Positions 15,031-24,974 of a DNA stretch of 36,462 bases are shown in pieces (within the stretch, counting starts at the first letter, position 1; each line of letters starts with the position of its first letter). The stretch comes from Bacteroidota bacterium (lineage in GTDB: Bacteria; Bacteroidota; Bacteroidia; Bacteroidales; UBA7960): the NCBI GenBank assembly GCA_007694165.1, contig RECE01000237.1:1-36462 (forward strand). The letters are read 5' to 3'. Made by a program: the position numbers and the translations under genes. The notes beneath the pieces are model-generated. The model had not been told where the DNA came from, made no database searches, and saw nothing but the letters and a program-made list of their open reading frames with translations.

Positions 15031-16653
15031 TCAGTACCCCGGATTTTGAACCAAATTGGGGTTGGCTGATGTATCGGTAAACGGCAACGGGAAAAGGTTG
15101 TTTCTGGCATTGGTTTGAACACCAGAAGCTACACCACCTTTGAAGGGCCACACGTAATCAGTGTTGCCGGCAAACTTTCCAAATCGTATTAAGTCTGTCC
15201 TTCTGTGTGACTCCCAGAAAAGCTCGCGTCCGCGTTCATCAAGAATAAAGTCAAGGTTCAGATCTGCAGAAGAAATATTCCTTGAATTGTCTCCTAATGC
15301 TCTTTCTCTTAATTGATTGATATAACCCACAGCAGTTGCAAGGTCTCCGCCACCGCCATTGAGGTGTGCTTCAGCATACATCAAATAAACATCGGCAAGG
15401 CGAAAAACAGGAAAATCTGTATCGGCGAACTCCAGGTTAGTGCCAGAATTGCCTTCTCTGGTGAGATTGGTATATTTGATCACCGCGTATCCATCAGTAA
15501 ACTCGGTTCTGTCATTGATCTCCACATCATGATCTGTAGAATAGAACCTTGCCCTTGAATCATTCTCGTCATATTCACCCAAATCTTCGTTATCATAATT
15601 AAACAGATTAACAATGTTCTTGGTCGTACGGTGTCCACCCCATTTTCCGGATGTGCCATAGTCGAGAGAGTTCATTTCACCACCAATAGAGGCACTTATG
15701 ATAAATGTAGTTCCTCCATATGTTCTGGTGTGCTCACCGCTGTAGCGAACCGCAAAAATGGTTTCACGCATACCAGGATTTTGAATGGGGTTGTTGTCGG
15801 CATTAAACAGATGCTTGTATTCGGGTTCCAGTTGATAGCCTCCATCAATTACCATTTGAGAATAGGTCAGGGCATCGGACCATCTTGGAGTTCCTGTATA
15901 TACCTGCGCATTCAGGTAAAGCTTTGCAAGCAGTGTCATTGCAGCACCTCTGTCAGCTCTTCCATATTCATTGGCAAGTGGAGGAACCATAACATCTAAA
16001 ATATCAAGCAGTTCCTCTTCAATGAAAATGAAAAGGTTGGCCCTTTCAATTTGTTCAGGAAGGAAAGCACCAATAGGATCCTGATCGGTAACAAACGGAA
16101 CATTCCCAAAAAGGTCCATGGCATGCCAGTAGCTAAGTGCCCTCAGAAACCTTGCTTCCGCTCTGTAAATCTGAATTTTGGCTCTGAGATCAGCATCAAC
16201 ACCTCTGTCATTCAACCTTGCATCAGTGGTTTGTCTGAGGTATTCATTTGCCAGGGAGATTTGGTAAAAAATCCGGTTATACATGGCCGTAACGAACTCG
16301 TTACTTGGCGACCATTGCTGAAACATCATCTCCGGAAGAGATGGATCGTTCCATGCTACCACGGCCTCATCAGTAGTAAGTACCTGATGCACCCATAGCT
16401 GACGTAAATACTGACTAAAACCCTCATCAATACCTGAAATATCAGGTTGACCGGCAGGACCCTGCTGCCCTGAGATGGCTAATCCGGCATAAAGCTTGGC
16501 CAACACCTGTTTGTATGCTTCCGGATCGTCAAAAACGGTTGCTGAAGTTACTTCACGATCATCAATAGGAATAACATTCAAGTCATCGATGCACGAAGTA
16601 AAAACAAAAAACGGAATAGCAAAAAGCGCTATTTTATAAATTATCTTTTTCAT
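15031..16653 (-). CDS. susD: SusD/RagB-family nutrient-binding lipoprotein
   Basis: This 540-residue outer-membrane lipoprotein has a signal peptide ending FTSC (C21). The N-terminal SusD-like region and the C-terminal SusD/RagB region (ending LFPLPFTDTSANPNLVQNPGY) are complete. The helical TPR-like core (YRAEARFLRALSYWHAMDLFGNVPFV) is characteristic. It forms the lid over the SusC channel and captures oligosaccharides. The gene follows susC by 23 nt. The family call is firm; starch or maltodextrin as substrate is inferred from SusE and the GH13 enzyme. Confidence 0.93.
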   Translation of the reverse strand: MKKIIYKIALFAIPFFVFTSCIDDLNVIPIDDREVTSATVFDDPEAYKQVLAKLYAGLAISGQQGPAGQPDISGIDEGFSQYLRQLWVHQVLTTDEAVVAWNDPSLPEMMFQQWSPSNEFVTAMYNRIFYQISLANEYLRQTTDARLNDRGVDADLRAKIQIYRAEARFLRALSYWHAMDLFGNVPFVTDQDPIGAFLPEQIERANLFIFIEEELLDILDVMVPPLANEYGRADRGAAMTLLAKLYLNAQVYTGTPRWSDALTYSQMVIDGGYQLEPEYKHLFNADNNPIQNPGMRETIFAVRYSGEHTRTYGGTTFIISASIGGEMNSLDYGTSGKWGGHRTTKNIVNLFNYDNEDLGEYDENDSRARFYSTDHDVEINDRTEFTDGYAVIKYTNLTREGNSGTNLEFADTDFPVFRLADVYLMYAEAHLNGGGGDLATAVGYINQLRERALGDNSRNISSADLNLDFILDERGRELFWESHRRTDLIRFGKFAGNTDYVWPFKGGVASGVQTNARNNLFPLPFTDTSANPNLVQNPGY

Positions 16654-16676
16654 TTTCGTTTCTTTTAAAATTTATT

Positions 16677-19600
16677 TTACAACTGAAGATTTACTCCCAA
16701 TACAAAACTTCTTGGACGAGGATAAAAGTTGTTATCTATTCCGAATGCAATTTCCGGGTCTAGCCCTTTATAATTTGTAATGATAAATGCATTTTGAACA
16801 GTAAACGAAACTCCCAGACTGGTGTTACCTCCGATAAGATTTCCGAAGTTATACCCTAAAGTCATGTTGTCCATTTTGAAAAAGGAGGCATCCTGAATGT
16901 AATAATCAGACCAGTATTGTGGGTTATTGAAATTGGCCACAGAAACATCACCTGCTGTATTGCTCAGATAGGGACCTTCAGAACGATAGAGTCTGCTGAA
17001 GTTACCGTTCATTGAGCTAACATTGTTATACATGTAATTGCCCAGGTTGGCGCGCCCTGAAAATCTAAATTCCCAGTTTCTGTAATCCACTCCCGAATTG
17101 ATGCCTAAGTAATAATTGGCAGCGGGCTTACGGAAATGATATTTGTCTTCATCTGTAATCTGACCATCACCGTTTCTGTCAACATACAATCCTTCAATGG
17201 GATTTCCATCCTGATCATACACCTGTTGATGAACGAAGAATGAATTGGGTGCAAAACCTTCGCTGTGGATTTGAATGTTGCTTCCTACACCACCATCAAT
17301 ACCGCCGGTGAAAACACCGAGGTAGTTTTCATCTTCCGCCGCAATGAGCTTGGTGATTTTGGTTTCGCTGTAAGTGGCATTAAAACCAAGACGCCAAACC
17401 AAATCAGGAGTAACAACGGGCCGGGTATTGATAGAAAATTCAACACCCCGGTTTTCCATGTTACCAATATTGGTCAAAATAGCATTGGTAAGGTTGGTAC
17501 CTGCAGGTATGGAGATAAAGTTGAGCAAGTCTTTGGTTTCTCTGAAATAAAAGTCCAGCGACCCGGTAAAGCGGTCATTGGCAAAACCATAGTCCAAACC
17601 AAGGTTGTAAGTAGTTGTTTCCTCCCATTTAAGGTTTTCGTCATATCCTTCGGGACGGAGCGTATTCATTCTGTCTTCTCCGAAGAAATAATAACCACCT
17701 TCACGACTGAGGGTATATCTTGCAAGTGCAGGATAGTTACCTGCTCCCAAATCTTGCTGTCCGGTTACACCGTAACCTGCACGAAATTTCAGTTCAGACA
17801 CTAACCCTACGTTTTGCATAAAGTTTTCCTGATCTATTCTCCAGGCAAAAGCTGCAGCAGGGAATAAGCCCCACTGATTATCGCCAACAAAACGTGAGGT
17901 ACCATCGTTACGCACCGTAAATGTAAACAAATAGCGATCCATCAGATTGTAGTTTAATCTACCGAAGAAGGATACAAGATAATATTCGGTTCTCCATTTT
18001 GTATCTTCATTTACCACGAGACTGTCCGGGCTGTGATTGTTGCGGAATGCAAGGTTGTTGGCAATATTGGTCTCAAAAGCAGATCCTCCCTCCCAGAAGT
18101 GTTGCCATGAATAACCACCCATAACATCTATGCGGCTTTGCAAACCTGGCAGCTCAGTTGCATAATTCAGGTAAAAGTCGATCAATTCATTTTTCTTTTC
18201 CTGATCATAAGTCCTGTCGGTACCCCCCTGAATATAATTCCAGGCAGCAAAGTCAGGAACAAAAATGGCACCATCACTTTTTGAGTAGTCATAACCCAGG
18301 TTAAGATTTGCACGCAATTCAGGAAGAAATGGCATCCTGTAATCAAACTGCGCATTACCGATAAACCTGTTTACTGTTGAATTGTCATCAGTAAGTTCAA
18401 GGCGGGCAACCGGGTTGTGGGTAGCAGTACCTTTGGGGAGACCGTTAGGATTCGCCCATACAAAATACCCACCAAATGTATCATCATCAACCCTTACCGG
18501 TTGGGTAGGATCAAACTGAACGGCGTTATTTATGGCTACATTGGGAGCAAACTGGTTGCTTACATTAACACCCCTTGCGTTAACATTAATCTTAAGGTCG
18601 TCATTGAGCAGAGATGGATTCAAGCTAACAGATAAACTTGTCCGGCTCATGTTATCCGTTTTCAAAACACCGTCATTGGCAGAGTAGGCTAATGAGGCAC
18701 GATAAGGAACAGCTCTGAAAGAACCCGTTGCAGAAATATTATGGTCATGACCCATGGCATCCTGATAAATCTGGTCCTGCCAGTCGGTTGATGCATTTCC
18801 AAGGAGATTCATAACACTCTCACGATCCGAAAATCGTTCAGTTACAAATCCTCTCATTTCATCAGCACTCAATACATCAATTGTTTTGATATTTCTTGAT
18901 AAGGAATAAGTCCCACTGTATTGCAGGCGCAATTCTTGTCCTGCTCTACCTTTTTTGGTTGTAATAAGAATTACACCATTGGAAGCTCTTGAACCATAAA
19001 TTGCGGTAGCTGATGCATCTTTAAGTACGGTAAATGTTTCAATATCATTGGGATTAACCATACTCAAGGGATTTCTCATACCATTAATTCCTCTTGAATC
19101 AACGGGGATTCCATCAATTACAATAAGAGGATCATTTAAAGCCGAAAGGGATGAGCCCCCACGGATACGGATGGTTTCTCCTGCTCCGGGTGCTCCACCA
19201 CCGGTAGTAATTTGCACACCGGCCATTTTACCCATGAGCAATTCACCGGGAGAGGTAATGTTACCGCGGTTAAAATCGGCTTCTCCAACTACAGCCACCG
19301 AACCGGTAGCATCTTCCCTTCTTTGAACACCATAACCGATAACGATGAACTCTTCCAACATGGTGATGTCGCCAAAAAGTTCAAATGTAAGTGAAAGGGT
19401 GCCCCCTTCGGGCAGGGTAACAGTTCTTCTACTGGGATCATATCCCATAAAAGAGGCAATAAGTGTGATGTTTCCGGCAGGAGCACTAAACTCAAACCGT
19501 CCATCCATGTTGGCTGTTGTACCGATGGTTGTTCCTTCCACCAATACACTTGCACCAGGCAAGGTTTCACCTGTGGCCCGGTCTAAAACCGTGCCCGTTA

Positions 19601-19679
19601 TGCGGCCGGTTTGCCCCTGTGCTGCGAAACTAAAAACCACAAGCAGCAATGCAAATAATCTGGCAATCTTCTTTACCAT
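16677..19679 (-). CDS. susC: SusC/RagA-family TonB-linked outer-membrane transporter
   Basis: This 1000-residue outer-membrane receptor imports oligosaccharides with energy from TonB. It has a signal peptide (to AAQGQ), a carboxypeptidase-regulatory-like domain (about 24-110, GRITGTVLDRATGETLPGASV), a TonB-box region, a plug domain with the SusC signature (IRIRGGSSLSALNDPLIVIDG, abbreviated here) and a beta barrel ending FVLGVNLQL. Length is normal for the family. It is the first gene of the operon and is divergent from a LacI-type regulator, with a repeated operator array in between. A TACTTTTG -7 candidate lies on the minus strand at 19866-19859, about 180 nt before the start. Confidence 0.94.
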   Translation of the reverse strand: MVKKIARLFALLLVVFSFAAQGQTGRITGTVLDRATGETLPGASVLVEGTTIGTTANMDGRFEFSAPAGNITLIASFMGYDPSRRTVTLPEGGTLSLTFELFGDITMLEEFIVIGYGVQRREDATGSVAVVGEADFNRGNITSPGELLMGKMAGVQITTGGGAPGAGETIRIRGGSSLSALNDPLIVIDGIPVDSRGINGMRNPLSMVNPNDIETFTVLKDASATAIYGSRASNGVILITTKKGRAGQELRLQYSGTYSLSRNIKTIDVLSADEMRGFVTERFSDRESVMNLLGNASTDWQDQIYQDAMGHDHNISATGSFRAVPYRASLAYSANDGVLKTDNMSRTSLSVSLNPSLLNDDLKINVNARGVNVSNQFAPNVAINNAVQFDPTQPVRVDDDTFGGYFVWANPNGLPKGTATHNPVARLELTDDNSTVNRFIGNAQFDYRMPFLPELRANLNLGYDYSKSDGAIFVPDFAAWNYIQGGTDRTYDQEKKNELIDFYLNYATELPGLQSRIDVMGGYSWQHFWEGGSAFETNIANNLAFRNNHSPDSLVVNEDTKWRTEYYLVSFFGRLNYNLMDRYLFTFTVRNDGTSRFVGDNQWGLFPAAAFAWRIDQENFMQNVGLVSELKFRAGYGVTGQQDLGAGNYPALARYTLSREGGYYFFGEDRMNTLRPEGYDENLKWEETTTYNLGLDYGFANDRFTGSLDFYFRETKDLLNFISIPAGTNLTNAILTNIGNMENRGVEFSINTRPVVTPDLVWRLGFNATYSETKITKLIAAEDENYLGVFTGGIDGGVGSNIQIHSEGFAPNSFFVHQQVYDQDGNPIEGLYVDRNGDGQITDEDKYHFRKPAANYYLGINSGVDYRNWEFRFSGRANLGNYMYNNVSSMNGNFSRLYRSEGPYLSNTAGDVSVANFNNPQYWSDYYIQDASFFKMDNMTLGYNFGNLIGGNTSLGVSFTVQNAFIITNYKGLDPEIAFGIDNNFYPRPRSFVLGVNLQL

Positions 19680-20170
19680 TTTGTTTGGATTTTTGATTAA
19701 TAATTTAATTAATTAAAGTTGTTTTTTGTTTGTGTAAGTTGATTAAAAAAATGCTCCTGAACAATTAAACCATACTTAGAGTCGATTCGTACGTTCAGGA
19801 AAAGAGGTTAAATGATTGTTAAGTTATTGTTACTGTATTTTAAAAATAGTGTGAATAGCAAAAGTATAAAAAAAAAGATGATTAGCTAATATTTTCCATC
19901 TGACTATCAACAATTTGGACAGATTTTTAACCGCAAACGTTTGCGACGACGTTTGCGAATTGGTTTGCGAATTGGTTTGCGAATTCGTTTGCATCCATCA
20001 TCCATTGAGGCAAAGTTAAAATCAGTGAAAAGACTTATACGATTGTTATACTTTTAAATCTGCAAAAAGTTTTAAAAACCCATCCCTCCCCTTCCTTTTT
20101 TTCGTACTTTTATAGCTTTCGATATATGCTTAGTTTTAATCTGTTTGCCCAGCAAATTACCTAACCACTT
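19680..20170. other. Divergent control region between susC and lacI-type gene
   Basis: This 491-nt AT-rich region has no gene. It holds a minus-strand -7 candidate (19866-19859), one further TTCCATCTGAC (19894-19904) matching the core of the 40-nt motif, and the LacI operator array at 19933-19992. A possible LacI-gene promoter (TAGCTTTC, near 20113) is one base off consensus. Confidence 0.55.
19933..19992. promoter_or_regulatory. LacI-type operator: palindrome plus half-sites at 12-bp period
   Basis: GCAAACGTTTGC (19933-19944) is a perfect 12-bp palindrome with the central CG typical of LacI-family operators. GTTTGC then recurs at 19951, 19963, 19975 and 19987, each exactly 12 bp after the last, with spacers GACGAC or GAATTS (S is G or C). 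The likely ligand is the regulator encoded at 20171. Five evenly spaced half-sites suggest cooperative or multi-dimer binding. Confidence 0.8.
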
Positions 20171-21199
20171 ATGAAGCCTCATCTTACATCTATCAGCGAC
20201 ATTGCCAAGGCATTAGGAGTTTCTGCATCCACCGTTTCAAGGGCGCTGAAAGATCATCCGGACATCAGTGAAGCCACAAGGGAAAAGATAAAAGCTTTTG
20301 CCGTAAAGGTCAATTACCGCCCCAATGCCTTAGCTCTTAGCCTGAAAAAGCAGGTTTCCCATACCATTGGGATTGTGATACCTGAAATTGTTCACCACTT
20401 CTTTTCCTCCATTATCAGTGGAATTGAAGATATTGCCTACAGTAAAGGCTATAGGGTTATGATTTGTCAGTCCAATGAAGATTTCCGTCGCGAAGAGATG
20501 AATGTTGAGGCATTGCTTGACCATCGTGTGGATGGCCTGTTGGTTTGCACCAGTAAAAGCACAGAAGATTTCAGCCACTTTCTCTCCGTTTACCGCAGTC
20601 AGATACCCATGGTTTTTTTCGATCGCGTTTGCAAAGAAATTGATACCGACAGGGTAATCACCGACGACTTTAACGGGGCAAGACTTATTACCTCCCATTT
20701 GATCGAAACGGGCTGCAGAAAAATTCTTCACCTGGGCACTCAACCCCGCCTGCACATCGGGCAGGAAAGGCTACAGGGATACATGCAGGCATTGAAAGAC
20801 AACAATCTCCCTTTTGTTTCTGAACTTACCCTCAATTGTGATACCCCCCAGTCCGTAATGGAGCATAAAGACATTATCCTTTCTATGGCAGATAAAATTG
20901 ATGGTGTTTTTGCCGTAAACGACTCCACTGCTATCACCGCCATGCATATTTTAAGAGAGAATGGCTACAGGATTCCTGAAGACATTTCCATTGCAGGCTT
21001 TGGAGATGACCCGGTAGCAAATCTTGTTTTCCCTACCCTGACAACCCTTGAACAGCAAGGATACCATATGGGACAGGAGGCCATGAAACTGTTGCTGGAG
21101 CGACTTTCTCAAACCGATACAGAACTTACAACAAGAGTAAAGGTGTTTCAACCTGAACTCAAAAAAAGAAATTCAACGAAATCAATCCCCGCAAAATAA
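20171..21199 (+). CDS. LacI-family transcriptional regulator of the sus-like locus
   Basis: This 342-residue regulator has an N-terminal LacI helix-turn-helix (about 6-27, TSISDIAKALGVSASTVSRAL), the hinge helix (RPNALALSLK, about 53-62), and a periplasmic-binding-protein-like effector domain (about 65-330) with FDRV and AGFGDDPVA motifs. It is divergent from susC, with a LacI-like palindrome between, so it most likely controls the starch operon in response to a sugar such as maltose or a maltodextrin. The effector is inferred only. Classic Bacteroides sus uses SusR, so this is an alternative control design. Confidence 0.9.
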   Translation: MKPHLTSISDIAKALGVSASTVSRALKDHPDISEATREKIKAFAVKVNYRPNALALSLKKQVSHTIGIVIPEIVHHFFSSIISGIEDIAYSKGYRVMICQSNEDFRREEMNVEALLDHRVDGLLVCTSKSTEDFSHFLSVYRSQIPMVFFDRVCKEIDTDRVITDDFNGARLITSHLIETGCRKILHLGTQPRLHIGQERLQGYMQALKDNNLPFVSELTLNCDTPQSVMEHKDIILSMADKIDGVFAVNDSTAITAMHILRENGYRIPEDISIAGFGDDPVANLVFPTLTTLEQQGYHMGQEAMKLLLERLSQTDTELTTRVKVFQPELKKRNSTKSIPAK

Positions 21200-21283
21200 A
21201 AGGTGGTTTGATTTTTTCCTCACAAAATAATCCCTTACATTTGTATTGGACAAACTATATTTTCCCTTCTTAAGATTCAGCCC

Positions 21284-23173
21284 ATGAAAGGAAGCACCCA
21301 AATGGCCCACAGAACATTGTTTCTGCTTTTTTTTCTGGCCTCCCTGCCATTGATGGCTCAAATCAGCACACAAGAACTGCCTTACTCGCTCAAACACAAT
21401 ATTTCGTTGCCGGAGCTTGAAGCGGTAAGGGTATATTTCAGCGAAAAGATGATTGATCCGGATGCCCAACAACAACAGTATCCCATGCTGGCAGGGGTAT
21501 CCATCCCGTTAAAGGAGAAATTTTCGCAGCTGGCACACCCTACCTTATTGCCCGATGGCAGCATATTATGGCATGTTAAAATCAATGTTCCCGGAGCAAC
21601 CGCCCTGGGTCTTGTATTGTCTGATTTTCACATCGCTGAAGATGATAAACTCTACATTTATGATGACACAAAGCAATACTATATCGGTGCTTTCACCCAT
21701 AAAAACAACGCCCCACACGGTTACTTTTCAACCCATATTTTACCCGCTTCCAACCTGATCATCGAATACCATTCACAAAAGAAAGATAATCCTTCGGTAC
21801 CCGGTTTCACTATCGATGAGGTAATCTATCTTACGGATGGCAGTTTTCTTGAGCATTCAACTGATGGCATTAAATCATCCGGTGCCTGCAACGTGAATGT
21901 AAACTGCCCGGAAGGTGACCTCTGGCAGAAACAAAAGCGCGGGGTTGCAAGAATACTGCTTCGTCAGGGAAACAACTGGTTCAACTGCACAGGTTCACTG
22001 GTAAACAATACCCACAATGACGCTACTCCCTACTTTTTAACTTCCGACCATTGTGGTAGCAATGCCAGCAGTGATGACCTGCTGGTTTGGCAATTTTATT
22101 TTAATTACGAGTACCCGGGTTGCCCCAACAGTGGAGGAGCCCCAATGAACATGATGCATACCGGCTCCTCACTGGTTTCCAGGGCACCTATCAGCCAGGG
22201 GACAGATTTTAAACTGCTGCTGCTCAACAACAACATTCCCAACAATTGGAATCCTTATTTCAACGGATGGTCCATTTCTTCCAGAGATCCCCTGTCTGGG
22301 GTGGGAATACACCACCCTTCGGGAGATGCCAAGAAAATTTCTACCTATACCAACCCTTTAAACCCGGGGACTTTTACCGGAGGAATGAACAACGGTTACT
22401 GGAGAGTTGTATGGGTAGAGACCCCGTCGGGGCATGGAGTAACCGAAGGAGGCTCTTCAGGATCGCCCATTTTTGACCAGTCTGGTCTTATCGCAGGAAC
22501 CCTTACCGGAGGAGGAGCCAGCTGCAACAACCCCTCCCTTCCCGACTTCTACGGTAAATTTTACAGGCACTGGATGGCCAATGGCGATGCACCAGAAAAA
22601 CAGCTGCAGCCCTGGCTCGACCCCACGGATGAAAATCCGGAATATCTTTTTGGCTATGACCCCAATGCCATCACCAACTTTGTGGTTATAGAAATCAAGC
22701 CTCCCCTTTCAGGCGAAGTAAGTGGAGCGGGGTACTACGCTGAATCAGAAAATGTTTTACTTGCTGCCAGTGCCAATGAAGGATTCCGTTTTAAAAACTG
22801 GACCAACCAGGAGGGACAGATCATTTCTACCAGCAAAGAATATCAGTTTACAATGCCCGAAACAGAAGTGGCTCTTTTTGCGAATTTTACCGATGAAGTA
22901 AATATCAACCCAATAAATGAACTTTCTGAAAGCATTAAGATTTACCCCAACCCGGCTCATGATATTATCAAAGTTGATTTTGGCGAATTTAAAGGCACGG
23001 TAAGGCTTACGCTGACCACCATAACAGGACAACCAGTCCGGCAATCTGTTGTAACAGACACATGGGAAAACCCTTTACATTCTATAAGCATTGATAATGT
23101 CCGAAGCGGAATCTACTTCCTGACTATAGAGTCAGAAAACAGTATAACAACAAAAATAGTTATCATTAAATAA
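21284..23173 (+). CDS. Secreted lysyl-endopeptidase-like serine protease with T9SS sorting domain
   Basis: This 629-residue protein has a signal peptide (to LMAQ), a propeptide-like region (about 27-205), a trypsin-fold catalytic domain (about 210-455), a repeat-type beta domain (about 465-540, FKNWTNQEGQ) and a C-terminal type A T9SS signal (about 550-629, IKIYPNPAHD to IVIIK). The triad is H256 (TSDHCG), D308 (GTDFKLL) and S392 (GGSSGSP), as in lysyl endopeptidases of the Achromobacter type. It is probably exported by T9SS and cleaves proteins outside the cell. An upstream TACATTTG (21236-21243) fits a -7 element. A second in-frame ATG at 21302 is an alternative start. Lys specificity is inferred by family. 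Confidence 0.88.
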   Translation: MKGSTQMAHRTLFLLFFLASLPLMAQISTQELPYSLKHNISLPELEAVRVYFSEKMIDPDAQQQQYPMLAGVSIPLKEKFSQLAHPTLLPDGSILWHVKINVPGATALGLVLSDFHIAEDDKLYIYDDTKQYYIGAFTHKNNAPHGYFSTHILPASNLIIEYHSQKKDNPSVPGFTIDEVIYLTDGSFLEHSTDGIKSSGACNVNVNCPEGDLWQKQKRGVARILLRQGNNWFNCTGSLVNNTHNDATPYFLTSDHCGSNASSDDLLVWQFYFNYEYPGCPNSGGAPMNMMHTGSSLVSRAPISQGTDFKLLLLNNNIPNNWNPYFNGWSISSRDPLSGVGIHHPSGDAKKISTYTNPLNPGTFTGGMNNGYWRVVWVETPSGHGVTEGGSSGSPIFDQSGLIAGTLTGGGASCNNPSLPDFYGKFYRHWMANGDAPEKQLQPWLDPTDENPEYLFGYDPNAITNFVVIEIKPPLSGEVSGAGYYAESENVLLAASANEGFRFKNWTNQEGQIISTSKEYQFTMPETEVALFANFTDEVNINPINELSESIKIYPNPAHDIIKVDFGEFKGTVRLTLTTITGQPVRQSVVTDTWENPLHSISIDNVRSGIYFLTIESENSITTKIVIIK

Positions 23174-23378
23174 CTACCATTGAAATTATAGTATTGGTTT
23201 CTAAAGTTTTAGCAACAAATACCGGTAAGCAGTGCCCAATTTTTTCAAAAGAAAAAGATGTTGTTCTCGTTTTTTTTTCATTACTTTGGATGATTTTTTC
23301 CGCAGAAAACGGGCAAAACAAAGGCTTACAGATTGATAGTAGAATAATAATCCATTTAAAAATAAAAACGCTAAGGAT

Positions 23379-24926
23379 ATGTCGATTAAGCATAAGACAT
23401 TGGATCTTAAGAAGAGAATGCAGGGAGCACTTCTGGGCGGTGGCCAAAAAGCCATCGAGAAACAACAATCAATGGGCAAATTGACCGCAAGGGAAAGGAT
23501 TGTTGCCTTGTTAGATCCCAATTCGTTTCACGAGTATGACCTCTTTGTAGAACATGCTGCAAGAGATTTTGATATGGACAAGAAGCATCTGCCTGGTGAT
23601 GGAGTAATAACCGGAACCGGCACCATAGGAGGCTTCCCGGTTTGTATTTACGCCCAGGATTTTACCGTAGCCGGAGGATCGCTGGGAATTATGCATGCCC
23701 GCAAAATAACCAAAATAATGGATCATGCCATGAACCTGAAAATCCCTATTATAGGTATCAATGACTCAGGGGGTGCAAGAATCCAGGAAGGGGTAAATTC
23801 TCTGGCCGGTTACGGCGAGATCTTTTACCGAAATACCCTGGCTTCCGGTGTAATTCCGCAAATTTCAGTAATTCTGGGCCCCTGTGCCGGAGGAGCGGTA
23901 TACTCACCTGCACTTACAGACTTTGTGTTTGTGGTAGACAAAATTTCCAAAATGTTTATTACCGGACCCGAAGTTATCAAGTCGGTATTGGGAGAAGAAA
24001 TCAGCATGGAAGAGCTGGGAGGCGCCAGGGTGCATTCCGAGATTACCGGTAACGCTCATTTCTTTGCCGAAAGTGAGCAGGAATGTCTGCAGCAAATCAA
24101 AAAGCTAGTCACCTATATCCCCTGGAATAACTCCAAAAAAGCGGATGCTTTCCCCAAGAAAGCCCCCAAAACGCGTCAGTACAAAATTGACAATATTATA
24201 CCCACAGACCCAAGAGAGCCTTACGATGTAAGAGATGTTATCCGCTCCATCAGCGACGACAGCGATTTCTTTGAAGTACAGGAGCTCTTTGCTGCCAATA
24301 TGGTGATCGGATTTGGACGAATCAACGGCGAAACTGTTGGATTTGTTGCCAACCAGCCTATGGTGCTTGCAGGGGTACTGGATGTGGATTCTTCTGATAA
24401 AGCAGCACGGTTTATCAGGTTCTGCAATGCCTTCAACATTCCCCTGGTAACCCTGGTTGACCTGCCAGGCTACCTGCCAGGTATTGACCAGGAGCATGCC
24501 GGTGTTATCAGGCATGGCGCCAAGATCCTTTACAGCTACTCTGAAGCTACGGTGCCCAAAATCACCATCATTCTGCGCAAGGCATACGGTGGTGGATATA
24601 TTGCCATGTGCTCACGTCACCTTAGGGCTGATTTTGTTTTTGCCTGGCCTACAGCTGAAATTGCAGTAATGGGACCCGAAGGAGCTGCCAACATTATTTT
24701 CCGCAATGAAATTAAAAATGCAGAAAATCCCGAGCAGGTCAGACAGGAGAAGGTGGAAGAATACAAGAAGAAATTTGCCAATCCTTATGTGGCAGCTGCC
24801 CATGGTTATATTGATGCTGTGATTGAACCCAACGAAACCAGAAGGTTTGTGGTACATGCCCTGGAAGTTTCCAGCCAGAAATCAGAACTCAGACCAACCA
24901 AGAAACATGGAATCCCTCCATTTTGA
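23379..24926 (+). CDS. mmdA: Acyl-CoA carboxyltransferase (methylmalonyl-CoA decarboxylase alpha / propionyl-CoA carboxylase beta)
   Basis: This 515-residue carboxyltransferase moves carboxyl groups between biotin and an acyl-CoA, most likely propionyl-/methylmalonyl-CoA. It has two crotonase-like halves (about 25-255 and 275-505). Acyl-CoA and biotin pocket motifs include INDSGGARIQEG, GPCAGGAVYSPAL in the first half and LPGYLPGIDQEHAGVIRHGAK and RKAYGGGYIAMCS in the second (longer motifs abbreviated). Length is normal. The biotin carrier gene follows 48 nt later. No decarboxylase membrane subunit or biotin carboxylase is adjacent, so the sequence alone cannot choose between a sodium-pumping decarboxylase and an ATP-dependent carboxylase. 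Confidence 0.9.
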   Translation: MSIKHKTLDLKKRMQGALLGGGQKAIEKQQSMGKLTARERIVALLDPNSFHEYDLFVEHAARDFDMDKKHLPGDGVITGTGTIGGFPVCIYAQDFTVAGGSLGIMHARKITKIMDHAMNLKIPIIGINDSGGARIQEGVNSLAGYGEIFYRNTLASGVIPQISVILGPCAGGAVYSPALTDFVFVVDKISKMFITGPEVIKSVLGEEISMEELGGARVHSEITGNAHFFAESEQECLQQIKKLVTYIPWNNSKKADAFPKKAPKTRQYKIDNIIPTDPREPYDVRDVIRSISDDSDFFEVQELFAANMVIGFGRINGETVGFVANQPMVLAGVLDVDSSDKAARFIRFCNAFNIPLVTLVDLPGYLPGIDQEHAGVIRHGAKILYSYSEATVPKITIILRKAYGGGYIAMCSRHLRADFVFAWPTAEIAVMGPEGAANIIFRNEIKNAENPEQVRQEKVEEYKKKFANPYVAAAHGYIDAVIEPNETRRFVVHALEVSSQKSELRPTKKHGIPPF

Positions 24927-24974
24927 TGTATGGGTGCAATCCAAGGCAATTGATGAATTTCTAACAAAATAAAA

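Noticed and set aside
19933-19992. Possible short CRISPR-like array
   Set aside because: The unit is only 12 bp with near-constant spacers and lies in a LacI-regulated promoter region; it is an operator array.
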